From Chlorobiaceae bacterium (GTDB taxonomy: Bacteria > Bacteroidota > Ignavibacteria > UBA10030 > SZUA-254): DNA of 33,539 bases. The stretch lies in NCBI GenBank assembly GCA_013824245.1, contig PNNN01000031.1:1-33539 (forward strand), read 5' to 3'. The notes under the pieces are model-generated. The model was not told where the DNA came from and did no database searches. It saw only the letters and a program-made list of their open reading frames with translations. Below are positions 15,690 through 24,681 of this stretch, in pieces. Position numbers and translations under genes: made by a program. How positions within the stretch are numbered: the stretch's first letter is position 1; each line of letters opens with the position of its first letter.

Positions 15690-16730
15690 ATGCTAAAAAC
15701 TTACATTAATGCAATAACTCTTTTCTTTTCGATTTTTTTTCAGTCTTCAATCGGAACGGCGCAATCAATTAGACCAATCCGCGATGATGTAGGATATTGC
15801 TGGAAAATGGATGAAATGACGAAATTAATCGACTATCTGGGAAAAATAGAAACGGATAAAAGAGTCGGAAATATTATCGCAGGTATTTCCCCGCATGATG
15901 ATTATCTTTATGCGGCAAAGGTTTATTACCCGCTGTATCGCTCCTTAAAAGCTAAAGAAGTACTAATCTTTGGGGTTACACACGGAACAGTCCGTAAAGA
16001 AATCGGTGATCAGCAGAATATTCTTATCTTCGATGATTTTAATGAATGGATTGGACCGTTTAAAAATATTCAGATATCTCCGTTGCGCGAATTCATCAAG
16101 AGCCGGTTAGATACCCCATATTTCAGTGTAAATAATAAAGCCCACACGCTGGAGCATTCAATCGAAGGACAATTACCGTTCTTGCAATTTTTCAATCCGG
16201 ATATTAAGATAACTCCGATAATGGTGACAGCAATGCCTTTCGAAAGGATGGAGGAGGTTTCGGAAAAACTTTCGTTGATCATTTCTGAATATATTTGTTC
16301 CAAAAATTTAGTGATTGGGAAGGATATAGTTTTTCTGATCTCATCAGATGCAAATCATTATGGCACTGACTTTAGCAATATTCCATTTGGAGAAGATTCT
16401 CTTGCTCATTGGAAAGCTACAGAACAGGATAAACGAATTGCAAAGGATTATTTAAGTGAGGTTGTTCAGCCGGAAAAAATAAAAATATTCACTGATGAGA
16501 TGAAGAATGTTGTTTGGTGCGGGAAGTTTTCTATCCCATTTGGCTTGCTGACAACAGAGAAAGTTGTGAAGAAAGTTCTCAACAAAAATTTAACCGGAGA
16601 ACTACTCCGATACTCAGATACGTTCACTGAGGGAGTGCTCCCGGTAAAAGGTACGCAAATGGGAATAACAGCGCCATTCTCGCTTAAACATTGGTGTGGA
16701 TTTCTAAGTGCAGCGTTTTATGCTGAATGA
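15690..16730 (+). CDS. Exported Memo-family (AmmeMemoRadiSam B-like) protein
   Basis: A 346-residue protein of the Memo family (AmmeMemoRadiSam protein B), which shares its fold with extradiol dioxygenases. Motifs in order are ISPHDDYLYAAKVYYPLYR (H69), GVTHG (about 98-102), E155-H156-SIEGQLPFLQ, LISSDANHYG (about 216-225) and WC277GKFSIP. These correspond to the PHAGY, EHSxExQLPFL, SSDxSHY and CG segments of Memo proteins. Most bacterial Memo proteins are cytoplasmic; here an N-terminal hydrophobic segment (about 5-24, ending in GTAQS) looks like a cleavable signal peptide, so this one is probably periplasmic. The usual AMMECR1 and radical SAM partners are not adjacent. AAAGG at 15680-15684 supports the start. 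It ends at a palindromic repeat. Confidence 0.82.
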   Translation: MLKTYINAITLFFSIFFQSSIGTAQSIRPIRDDVGYCWKMDEMTKLIDYLGKIETDKRVGNIIAGISPHDDYLYAAKVYYPLYRSLKAKEVLIFGVTHGTVRKEIGDQQNILIFDDFNEWIGPFKNIQISPLREFIKSRLDTPYFSVNNKAHTLEHSIEGQLPFLQFFNPDIKITPIMVTAMPFERMEEVSEKLSLIISEYICSKNLVIGKDIVFLISSDANHYGTDFSNIPFGEDSLAHWKATEQDKRIAKDYLSEVVQPEKIKIFTDEMKNVVWCGKFSIPFGLLTTEKVVKKVLNKNLTGELLRYSDTFTEGVLPVKGTQMGITAPFSLKHWCGFLSAAFYAE

Positions 16731-16732
16731 GT

Positions 16733-16792
16733 TCACCACAGAGACGCAGAAGACGCTGAGAATATACTCTGCGAACTTAGCGTCAGCGGTGA
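16733..16792. repeat. Imperfect palindromic intergenic repeat, copy 1
   Basis: A 60-base imperfect palindrome with outer arms TCACC (16733-16737) and GGTGA (16788-16792) and inner GAGACGC/GCGTC-like blocks. It fills the gap between the convergent Memo-like and copA genes. A related element lies at 32220-32280; both begin three to seven bases after a plus-strand stop, with the shared stretch ATGAGTTCACC. It is GC-richer than its surroundings and could serve as a two-way terminator. Confidence 0.75.
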
Positions 16793-16799
16793 TATAATA

Positions 16800-19013
16800 T
16801 TATTTGTAACGTTTAAGACGCAATGAGTTTGCCACAACCGAGACCGAACTTAATGCCATCGCTCCTGCCGCAAGCATAGGATCGAGTATGCCAAAGGCGG
16901 CAAGTGGTATCAAGATTATGTTATAGATGAAAGCCCAGAAGAGATTCTGGCGTATGGTTTTCATCGTTCGCTTTGAAAGTTCTATCGCTGTTATTACATT
17001 CCTTAAATCTCCATGAACAAGAATGATATCACCGGTCTCGTTTGCAATATCGGTGCCTGTACCCATCGCTATTCCAATATCGGCTTGTGCAAGAGCAGGG
17101 GAATCGTTTATCCCGTCGCCAACCATAGCTACAGTTTTACCTTGCTCCTGAAGTTTTTTGACATTTAGAACTTTATCCTGCGGTAAAACTTCGGCAATGT
17201 AATTAGTAATTCCAACTTCGTTTGCAATGTTTGCCGCAGTTCGCTTGTTATCGCCGGTTATCATCCAGACGGATAATCCGGAATTGCTCATGGTCTCAAC
17301 TGCAGATTTTGATGTTTCTTTTATTTGATCAGCAACTGATATGAGACCCGCAAGCTTACCGGTAATTGCAACAAAGACAACTGTGTTACCTATCGATTCT
17401 AAATTTGCAACTGCTGATAAATCTTCACCCGATGATTTTATTACTTCTTCTAAATAATTATAGTTTCCAACTTTAACAAGTTTCGTATCAACAATTGCCT
17501 CGCTACCTTTTCCGGGGACAGAATCGAACTGGTAGGGTGTATCTAATTTGATTTCCAGTTTGGCGGCATGTTCAATAATTGCATGTGCAATCGGATGCTC
17601 GGAATATTTTTCGACCATCGCGGCGTAGTAGATCAATTCATTTTGTGTATATGGTTGAAATGCGATAACCTTCTTGACAGATGGTTTGCCATAAGTGACA
17701 GTTCCAGTTTTATCCAAAACAATCGTATCAATTTTATGAGCTATTTCTAGGCTTCGTGCATTTTTGATAATGATTCCATGCTCCGCTCCCACACCAGTGC
17801 CAACCATAATTGCAGTAGGGGTTGCTAAACCTAATGCGCATGGACATGCAACTACTAACACCGCAACCGCGCTGAAGATAGCATGAACAAAATTATGCTC
17901 ACCTCCAACCAAATACCAAAGTGTAAATGTGAGTATTGATATAAGAATTACTGAGGGAACGAATACAGACGCTACCCGATCTGCCAATTGTTGGATTGGA
18001 GCTTTAGATGATTGGGCATCTTCGACCAACTTAACGATCTGGGCAAAGAGTGTATTCTTCCCAACTTTCTTTGCTTGAAATATGAAACTGCCTGATTGGT
18101 TTATAGTTGCGCCGATTACCTCACTTCCAATCTGTTTCTCAACCGGGAGACTTTCTCCGCTTATCATCGATTCATCGACTGATGAATACCCTTCAGTAAG
18201 AATTCCATCTACAGGTATTCGCTCTCCAGGTCTCACAATGATCAGATCATCAATCACAACTTGCTTGATGGGAATATCCATTTCTTGACCATTTCGAATA
18301 ACACGTGCTGTTTTTGATTGTAAATGCAGGAGTTTCTTAAGAGATTCAGACGCTTTCCCTTTTGCTCGTGCTTCGAGTAATCTACCCATAAGAATGAGTG
18401 TAATAATCACCGCAGAAGTGTCGTAATATGTTGTAGGATGTTCTCCAATACCTGTTAGTATTTCTGGAAAGAAAGTAACTACAGAGCTGAAAACAAAAGC
18501 GATAGATGTGCCTACCGCAACCAACGTATTCATATCGGCAGAGAAGTGTTTTAACATCTTCCAGAAGCCAATGAAGAATCGCCTGCCAGACCAAAGGAGT
18601 ACCGGCGCTGTTAGAACAAAAAGGAGATAATTGATCCAGAATACTGAGTGAGAGAAGAACATATTCAGGATTGAAATAGGGACTGTTAGGATCGCACTTA
18701 AAATGAAGTCTCTTCTTAAAGATGCAGATTCTTTTTGCTCGAGATTTTCTTTTACATCTTCGAGATTATCTTCTTCTGCAACAACAACTTTATAGCCAAT
18801 ATCTTCAATTGATTTCTTGATACTTTCAATTGAAATCGTGGAGTCATCAAATGCTATTGTCGCTAATTCTGTGGCGAGATTGACAGAAGCGGAGTTAATG
18901 CCATCAAGTTTAGCAAGATTCGTTTGGATACGGCTGACACAACTTGCACACGACATTCCCTGAATTGGTAAGATGATCTTTTGATATTTTAACGAATCTG
19001 AAATTTCTGTCAT
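16800..19013 (-). CDS. copA: Copper-exporting P1B-type ATPase CopA
   Basis: Pumps Cu(I) from the cytoplasm across the inner membrane at the cost of ATP. The 737-residue protein has one N-terminal HMA domain with G19-M-S-C22-A-S-C25, eight predicted membrane helices, and the transport-site motif C390-P-C392. The phosphorylated residue is D434 in [10 protein letters not shown], followed by the nucleotide-binding SEHPIAHAI (HP motif) and the [12 protein letters not shown] hinge. The late helices carry the N-Y/MxxS type residues YNIILIP and [17 protein letters not shown] that mark Cu(I) pumps. It lies 36 bases after the secreted HMA gene. Its stop abuts the palindromic repeat. Confidence 0.96.
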   Translation of the reverse strand: MTEISDSLKYQKIILPIQGMSCASCVSRIQTNLAKLDGINSASVNLATELATIAFDDSTISIESIKKSIEDIGYKVVVAEEDNLEDVKENLEQKESASLRRDFILSAILTVPISILNMFFSHSVFWINYLLFVLTAPVLLWSGRRFFIGFWKMLKHFSADMNTLVAVGTSIAFVFSSVVTFFPEILTGIGEHPTTYYDTSAVIITLILMGRLLEARAKGKASESLKKLLHLQSKTARVIRNGQEMDIPIKQVVIDDLIIVRPGERIPVDGILTEGYSSVDESMISGESLPVEKQIGSEVIGATINQSGSFIFQAKKVGKNTLFAQIVKLVEDAQSSKAPIQQLADRVASVFVPSVILISILTFTLWYLVGGEHNFVHAIFSAVAVLVVACPCALGLATPTAIMVGTGVGAEHGIIIKNARSLEIAHKIDTIVLDKTGTVTYGKPSVKKVIAFQPYTQNELIYYAAMVEKYSEHPIAHAIIEHAAKLEIKLDTPYQFDSVPGKGSEAIVDTKLVKVGNYNYLEEVIKSSGEDLSAVANLESIGNTVVFVAITGKLAGLISVADQIKETSKSAVETMSNSGLSVWMITGDNKRTAANIANEVGITNYIAEVLPQDKVLNVKKLQEQGKTVAMVGDGINDSPALAQADIGIAMGTGTDIANETGDIILVHGDLRNVITAIELSKRTMKTIRQNLFWAFIYNIILIPLAAFGILDPMLAAGAMALSSVSVVANSLRLKRYK

Positions 19014-19049
19014 AAGTTATATTGGCAAGCAAATATTAAAATCAAAATA

Positions 19050-19388
19050 TCAGCCATGTTTACAGCATTCATCTAAATTTTCATAAGCGTCGGGATCACG
19101 CTTCTTATCGTTTGCGTCATAACCGGCTCTGGTAAGTGTAATCTCAATTGTTTGAAGATTAGTTTGGGCAGGGACAAATTTCACTTCAATGTTTTTCTTC
19201 TCCAGATCGACATTAACCTCCTTAACACCCTCAAGCGCGTAGATAGCTTTTTTAATATTATCCTCACAGTGTGCACAACCGATACCTGCTGAATGAATAA
19301 TAACGGTTTCAAGTTGTGGCTGCTTAACGCAGTTGAATGATTGGACAATTAACAAGAGAATGGCAAGAGATAAAAGTCGTTTAGACAT
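19050..19388 (-). CDS. Exported heavy-metal-associated (HMA) domain protein
   Basis: A 112-residue protein with an N-terminal signal sequence (about 4-19) and an HMA fold: GIGC38-A-H-C41-EDN is the CxxC metal site, followed by the typical GVKEVNVDLEKKNIEVKF and TLTRAGYDA segments. It resembles periplasmic MerP/CopZ-like metal carriers. C20 in SFNC could be a lipidation site, but the residues before it are not a classical lipobox. The C-terminus has an additional ECCKHG, another potential metal-binding cluster. It stands between the YHS and copA genes, so passing copper to or from CopA is a reasonable inference. ATG 19388 is followed by S-K-R, normal for an N-region. Confidence 0.85.
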   Translation of the reverse strand: MSKRLLSLAILLLIVQSFNCVKQPQLETVIIHSAGIGCAHCEDNIKKAIYALEGVKEVNVDLEKKNIEVKFVPAQTNLQTIEITLTRAGYDANDKKRDPDAYENLDECCKHG

Positions 19389-19410
19389 ACAATTCCTTAC
19401 AAAATATTAT

Positions 19411-19596
19411 TTATGATTTATTCATTCTGTGCATTGGTTCTGCCGGTGAGTTTGGATCGAGGTATTTTTTCGGGTCGGCATCAAATTTCTTTTTGCATGA
19501 GATGGCGCAAAAGTAATAAGTCTTTCCGTTAAACTGACTTTTTCCGGGAGCAGTATCTTGTTCCACTTTCATTTTACATACAGGATCTATTGTCAC
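19411..19596 (-). CDS. YHS domain protein
   Basis: A 61-residue protein that is a single YHS domain, read from DPVCKMKV to the YYFCAISCKKKFDADPKKYL segment. YHS domains occur in copper ATPases and in stand-alone proteins, and their cysteines bind metal. The start is set at GTG 19596, because AAAGGAG lies 8 bases upstream; another GTG at 19605 would leave no room for the ribosome binding site. It lies 22 bases before the HMA gene. The end of the FN3 protein gene (stop at 19602-19604) is six bases before this start and overlaps its ribosome binding site, so translation of the two is probably coupled. Confidence 0.85.
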   Translation of the reverse strand: MTIDPVCKMKVEQDTAPGKSQFNGKTYYFCAISCKKKFDADPKKYLDPNSPAEPMHRMNKS

Positions 19597-19601
19597 TTTA
19601 T

Positions 19602-22136
19602 TCACTCCTTTATTTTTGATGGTGATGATTTTCGTAATATTCCTACAACATTAACTGAAGCGTTGCCAAAATTATTCAAAATTAACTTGCCTGCTTGAGA
19701 TACCTTAAGCCAATATCCGAGCATTGGTCTTAGTGAATCGGCTGGAGTATAGTTAATATCATATTGGTAAAATTCTGAAATAATAATTCCCGGTGGAATG
19801 GTTGATATTAATTCGACTGGACAAGTATTCGCGGTTGATCCGATCAAATTCCATCCTTGAGATACATTCAATGTTTCGGCTATATTCGGTATTCCTTTCA
19901 AAGTTATTGTTTCGGCTGAATCAAATTTTAGCCAGTAACCACGTCCGACCGCCAAACTTTCACATGGCACGTAAACGTTATCGTATAGAAATGCACTTGA
20001 TATTGCCGATGGAAAGATCACAGATTTTCTCTCATCAAGTTGAGTGAATGGGAGGGATACAATATTCCAGTCCTGATTGATGCGAAAAGATATAACTTGA
20101 GAATCAGCGCGGGTAAACGACCATATCTCCGAAAACAGACCCCAGCCGGCGATATTCATAGCTCGCACTCTCCAATAATATCTCTGCAATGAATCTAAAC
20201 CGGTTATGGAAAATGTTGTGTCGGACATTGTTGAATCCTGATAGACGATGGGATCGAATAACTTTGTTACCGATATCTGGAAATTGTATCTCGATATTCC
20301 GGAAATAGAATTCCAGGTAAAGGAAATAGTATCTGTAAGTCCGGTAATTCCATTTGGCGGAGAGATGAGTTGAACCGGATCCGGTACTGCAAGAACAGAG
20401 AACATTCTTGCTAAACTGGGTGGTCCCCATCCCGCGGCATTTTTCGCAGACACACGCCAGTAATATGAACCGCCTGATAAATTTGGAATAGTAAAAACAG
20501 AATCGACTACGTTGGAATCTGATATAGCAATCGTGGAGAATGAATAATCGGATGCGAGTTCAAATTTATAATTGACCGCGTCTGGAACGATGTGCCATGT
20601 ACAAACAATCGGTTGAAGCAAATCGATTGATGAATCGGCAGGTAGTTCGAGTTGAACGGATGGAGGAACATCCCACGTTGTAAAAAACCATATTGAACTG
20701 TAAGCACCCCATCCGGCATTATTCTTCGCAAGCACCCTCCAGTAATAAGTGGTATTCAGTAAGAGTCCAGGAATAGTCGTAGCAGTATCTACAAGAGTTG
20801 AATCCAAAACAACATAGGATGTAAATGTATTTGAAGTCGAAAGATCATATTGATACTTTGTTGCAGTTGTTTCCTTACGCCATTTGCATATCGTTGGAAT
20901 AGGAATCATTGAACTTGCATCCGATGGTATAGCAAGTACAATCTGTGACGGAACATTCCAAGTAGTGAAGCTACGAATTGCACTGAAAGCCCCCCATCCC
21001 GAATTATTTTTTGCACGAACACGCCAATAGTATGTTGTATTCAGTGCCAGACTGGAAATAGTCGTTGTAGTATCAATTAAAGATGTATCAGAGATAATGA
21101 ATGTTGAAAAAGTATTTGATGTTGATAGATCGAACTGATATTTTGTTGCAGTAGAAGTTTGTCTCCATTTAAAGGTGGTCGGAATCGTAACCTCAGTGCT
21201 GAGATCATTCGGTGAGACAAGTACAACTTGAGCAGGTGGAGATTGTTGAGGCGAAACTAACCATAGACAAGTGTTGAGGAATACGATATTATCAGTTGCA
21301 CCGGCTTCTGTCCAGCCGTTGTAAAGTGTGTTGCCAGATTGACCTGTACCGTCATCTGCTGGAGAGCTGTCGCCAATGCCGGCAACTTTACCAAGTCCGT
21401 ATCGGGATGTTGCCGCTACTATTTGTGTTGTACCGTGAGAGATTCCATTCATCCAGATATGACCTCTTGCAGATGTGTTCGAGGAGGTCAATCGCATAGA
21501 TGTACCGCCATGATAACTTAATGCGGTAACGGTTCCGGCTGAGCCGTTGATAATTGAATCAACGCCGGTTTCAATATTTGTATAAACGCCTGTAATGTAA
21601 TTGTTAGTTTCGCCGCCAGATTGAAAATGAATTCCAAACAAACTGTCCGACCTAAGATCGTTCCATACTTCAGGTGAATCCCAGCCATCACTATCGCGGT
21701 CGGAAGCATTATGATCTGCGACCATCATCAATCCGCCACCATTTTGTACAAAAGATTTGATCGCTAATTTTTCAGCAGCACTGAAAGGATTCTGCGGTTC
21801 GCACACGATGAAAAGATTGTAATTAGATAAATCGTATAGATTCCCTGCATTTCCATAAGTTATACCATAAGAACTTGTAAGTGTATGAACGGTAAATCCC
21901 AATTTAACCAGATCAACTCCCCATGCAGATATAGCACCGAGCCAATAAGTTTCAGGGGTTGAAGTTGTAATTCCGGATTGTGCAGGAGAGGGGATAGGTT
22001 GTTGAGTATCAATAATCCAATCGGCATTACCGGCTGTTTCATTTTTTGTGTTATCGAAAAGGGCTTTATACGTCTGTGCCGATGAAAAGGCAGTTGCAGA
22101 AAGAAAAATAAAAATGTATAAGAAGTACTTTGGCAT
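19602..22136 (-). CDS. Secreted protein with four FN3 repeats
   Basis: An 844-residue exported protein. After the signal peptide (1-20) comes an alpha/beta domain of about 270 residues containing NYNLFIVCEPQNPFSAAEK and FVQNGGGLMMVADHNASDRD, which looks like a glutamine-amidotransferase-like/GldG-type fold, function unknown. Four tandem FN3-like repeats of about 95 residues follow (about 303-680), each with a W in the first strand and an YYWRVxAxNxxGWG signature. The last 150 residues hold two copies of a DWNIVSLP / GWNLIGS module, each followed by a GYWLK segment. No typical C-terminal sorting domain is seen. It may bind polymers or surface components. It is the first gene of the minus-strand group that continues into the copper genes. 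Confidence 0.85.
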   Translation of the reverse strand: MPKYFLYIFIFLSATAFSSAQTYKALFDNTKNETAGNADWIIDTQQPIPSPAQSGITTSTPETYWLGAISAWGVDLVKLGFTVHTLTSSYGITYGNAGNLYDLSNYNLFIVCEPQNPFSAAEKLAIKSFVQNGGGLMMVADHNASDRDSDGWDSPEVWNDLRSDSLFGIHFQSGGETNNYITGVYTNIETGVDSIINGSAGTVTALSYHGGTSMRLTSSNTSARGHIWMNGISHGTTQIVAATSRYGLGKVAGIGDSSPADDGTGQSGNTLYNGWTEAGATDNIVFLNTCLWLVSPQQSPPAQVVLVSPNDLSTEVTIPTTFKWRQTSTATKYQFDLSTSNTFSTFIISDTSLIDTTTTISSLALNTTYYWRVRAKNNSGWGAFSAIRSFTTWNVPSQIVLAIPSDASSMIPIPTICKWRKETTATKYQYDLSTSNTFTSYVVLDSTLVDTATTIPGLLLNTTYYWRVLAKNNAGWGAYSSIWFFTTWDVPPSVQLELPADSSIDLLQPIVCTWHIVPDAVNYKFELASDYSFSTIAISDSNVVDSVFTIPNLSGGSYYWRVSAKNAAGWGPPSLARMFSVLAVPDPVQLISPPNGITGLTDTISFTWNSISGISRYNFQISVTKLFDPIVYQDSTMSDTTFSITGLDSLQRYYWRVRAMNIAGWGLFSEIWSFTRADSQVISFRINQDWNIVSLPFTQLDERKSVIFPSAISSAFLYDNVYVPCESLAVGRGYWLKFDSAETITLKGIPNIAETLNVSQGWNLIGSTANTCPVELISTIPPGIIISEFYQYDINYTPADSLRPMLGYWLKVSQAGKLILNNFGNASVNVVGILRKSSPSKIKE

Positions 22137-22190
22137 TTAGAAATAACAAGATTAATAATGATATATAAAAATATGAATTATTTCTCTAAT

Positions 22191-22219
22191 TTGCTATATT
22201 GGAACATCACTTCTATATT
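22191..22219 (+). promoter_or_regulatory. Candidate promoter for the ammonia-lyase gene
   Basis: TTGCTA (22191-22196) and TATATT (22214-22219) are separated by 17 bases, with about 4 and 5 of 6 matches to sigma-70 consensus. The leader to the ATG would be about 45 bases. The 133-base divergent gap must also drive the minus-strand FN3 gene; no convincing site for that was found. Confidence 0.3.
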
Positions 22220-22269
22220 TAGCTCTTTATAAATAATTATCCACTTAAATTGGTCTAAAAGGAATTCCC

Positions 22270-23793
22270 ATGTCAATTATTTTAAACGGTTCTGACTTAA
22301 CAGTAGAAAAATTAGTACGAATCGCTCGCCATGGCGAGAAAGTTGAATTAGCAAACGAGGCATTGGCAAGAATTAAAACTTGCCGGACAATGCTCGAAGA
22401 AAAGTTAAAAGCACGAGAAATTATGTACGGAACAAACACCGGAATCGGTGAATTTTCCGAGGTTGTTCTAAACGATGAACAGGTAAAAGAGTTTCAGAAA
22501 TATTTAATCTACAATCATGCCGCCGGTATTGGCGATCCCGCACCAATTGAGTATGTGCGTGGTGCGATGGCTGGCAGAATTAATGTCCATGCCCACGGTA
22601 ACTCTGGCTGTCGTCCTGAAATAACTCTTACATTGGTCGAGATGCTGAACAAAGGTGTAACACCTGTTGTTTGTCAGAAGGGATCGGTGGGTGCGTGTGG
22701 CGATCTTGCGCCGATGTCTCAGATTGCATTGCTTATGATGGGTGAGGGTGAAGCATACTACAAAGGTGAAAAGTTTCCCGGAAAAGTTGCGATGGAAAAA
22801 GCGGGTATTCCAATTCCTGGTTTACAAGCTCGTGATGGCTTAGCCACAATCAACGGCTCGAACTTGCTGACAGCAATGAGTGCAATCCATCTCTACGACA
22901 TCAATCGCTGGTTGAAGCAAGCAGAGATTGCATGTGCTATGTCGCTTGAAGCTTTGTTTGCTAACTTGAAACCGTATGATACACGACTGCATGAGCTGCG
23001 TGGGTTCTACGGCGCCATACGAAGCGCTAAAGCAATCTTGGCTTGCATAAAGGGAAGTGATTTACAAACAGGAAAGATAAAAACAAAAGTTCAGGATGCA
23101 TATTCGATGCGTTCATCGCCGCAGGTTATCGGTACGGCACACGATGCAGTTGCTTATGCGAAAAAACAAGTTGAAATAGAATTGAATGGAGTTGGCGATA
23201 ACCCTATTTTTCTTCCAGAGCATAAACTGACTTTGACCGGTGCAAACTTTCAGGGCTCACCTGTTTCGTTGCCGATGGATATGGTAGGTATTGCAGTAAC
23301 AATGGTGAGTGTACTTTCGGAACGGAGATTGAATCGTCTTTTGAATCCGGCATTAAGCGTTGGACTTCCTGCATTCTTAACAAAAGGGGCAGGAATGTTT
23401 TCAGGTTTGATGCTTAGCCAGTACACTGCTGATATGCAAATTGTTGAGCAGAGAATTCTTTCAACACCTGCATCAATTCAATCCATTCCTGCGGCGGCAG
23501 ATCAGGAAGATTTTGTTTCGATGGGAATGAACACTGCCATTAAGAACGCTCAGATTTTAGATAACGCTTACGGAGTTCTGGGAATCGAGTTTATGGCGGC
23601 GGCACAGGCACTCGATTTCCGTGAATTCACACCCGGTATTGGGAACAGGAAAGCAAAGGAAGTAATCAGAAAACATGTTGCTCATCTCGACGTAGATCGA
23701 CCGCTCTATCCCGATCATACGAAGATGAAAGAAGTTGTTAAGTCATGTGAGATATTGGAAGAAGTTGAGAAAGTGGCAGGAAGTTTGGAATGA
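22270..23793 (+). CDS. hutH: Histidine ammonia-lyase-like enzyme with Ala-Cys-Gly cofactor triad
   Basis: A member of the MIO-dependent aromatic amino acid ammonia-lyase family, 507 residues (HAL is about 510). It would release ammonia from histidine to give urocanate, in the cytoplasm. HAL-like features are YGTNTGIGEF near the N-terminus, NHAAG where HAL has SHAAG, the TINGSN segment, and an E in IVEQRIL at the place of the HAL-specific glutamate. The cofactor triad, normally Ala-Ser-Gly, is A142-C143-G144 in GSVGACGDLAPMSQ. AAAAGGAA shortly before the ATG is a good ribosome binding site. No hutU or hutI gene is nearby, so histidine use is inferred from residues only; another aromatic amino acid is possible. 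Confidence 0.85.
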   Translation: MSIILNGSDLTVEKLVRIARHGEKVELANEALARIKTCRTMLEEKLKAREIMYGTNTGIGEFSEVVLNDEQVKEFQKYLIYNHAAGIGDPAPIEYVRGAMAGRINVHAHGNSGCRPEITLTLVEMLNKGVTPVVCQKGSVGACGDLAPMSQIALLMMGEGEAYYKGEKFPGKVAMEKAGIPIPGLQARDGLATINGSNLLTAMSAIHLYDINRWLKQAEIACAMSLEALFANLKPYDTRLHELRGFYGAIRSAKAILACIKGSDLQTGKIKTKVQDAYSMRSSPQVIGTAHDAVAYAKKQVEIELNGVGDNPIFLPEHKLTLTGANFQGSPVSLPMDMVGIAVTMVSVLSERRLNRLLNPALSVGLPAFLTKGAGMFSGLMLSQYTADMQIVEQRILSTPASIQSIPAAADQEDFVSMGMNTAIKNAQILDNAYGVLGIEFMAAAQALDFREFTPGIGNRKAKEVIRKHVAHLDVDRPLYPDHTKMKEVVKSCEILEEVEKVAGSLE

Positions 23794-23904
23794 TAAGATA
23801 GAGTATAGTTTCTGTTGGAACAGAGTTGCGATGTATCCACCAAAAAGAAAATAGATGACATTCGTTTGTACAGTAATTAATCACAATGCACACAAGGAGT
23901 GTTG

Positions 23905-24657
23905 ATGGAATTCTCAGACATATTTAGAGAAGAAAGGTACTACTGCAATCATTTGTTTCGATTGCTTTGCCACGAAAAGGAAACAGGTGGGTTGAAGTCA
24001 GGACTTGGTGCTGTCATATCTGAACTCGGTTTATCTGACAATACAACCCATGCTGATATTAGAGATGCCCAAATTTACACGGAGGTTGCGGTCTTTCGGG
24101 ACGTGTTTGCTGCAGAAGCCGACAAGAATACTTTCACAGACAAACTTTATGAGCGATTTCTACCGATTATCTCTCCGCAATATAAAGGTAACGTCCGTAA
24201 TCCAATACCACCATCACAAATTCGAGAGAGAGTTGGGCTTATTCATCCAAGCAAATACGCTGATGAAGTTGAGAAGTTTACTCAAGACAAACAAGATATC
24301 CTATTCTATCGAGAATATTCTGCTCTGTTCAACGCTAAACCAGACTTCCTGATTGTTTTTAGAAATCAGATGCTCTGGTTCGAGGCTAAGTTTTGGGTTG
24401 CTTTTAGCTCTATTCAACTTCAACGGACTCGGAACATTGCGACACTCTGTAGCTCAGATGTGTTCGAGAGATATTTTGGAAAGAGACAGCCAATCATTGT
24501 TTTACTCGGATCAGATAAGCGACACAAGAAAGCTCAATCGTTTGACTCTACCCGTTTCCTTTCTTGGGAGAAGTGTTTGGATATTTCTACCAAGTTGTTG
24601 CCAAATGGCGAGAGTAATTACACGTCAAAGAGTTTCAAACAGATGCTCGCTATGTAG
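23905..24657 (+). CDS. Putative PD-(D/E)XK nuclease-like protein
   Basis: A 250-residue protein of no family I can name. Residues 146-162 contain P146-D147, twelve residues, then E160-A-K162, the spacing of the PD-(D/E)XK nuclease core, and Q171 follows in a helix that could be the supporting position. An N-terminal helix with two glutamates (E9-E10) could provide a further acidic residue. This would fit a restriction-like DNA nuclease. The start is set at ATG 23905 with AAGGAG at 23894-23899; GTG 23899 and TTG 23902 are in frame but overlap or touch the binding site. It is followed 24 bases later by the HEPN gene. The HP-rich middle part and lack of a signal peptide suggest a cytoplasmic protein. 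Confidence 0.7.
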   Translation: MEFSDIFREERYYCNHLFRLLCHEKETGGLKSGLGAVISELGLSDNTTHADIRDAQIYTEVAVFRDVFAAEADKNTFTDKLYERFLPIISPQYKGNVRNPIPPSQIRERVGLIHPSKYADEVEKFTQDKQDILFYREYSALFNAKPDFLIVFRNQMLWFEAKFWVAFSSIQLQRTRNIATLCSSDVFERYFGKRQPIIVLLGSDKRHKKAQSFDSTRFLSWEKCLDISTKLLPNGESNYTSKSFKQMLAM

Positions 24658-24681
24658 TATGTGTATACATTATGTGAAATT

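Noticed and set aside
20100-21250. A possible DNA tandem repeat in the FN3 gene
   Set aside because: The similarity is that of diverged protein repeats of about 95 residues, not near-identical DNA units.
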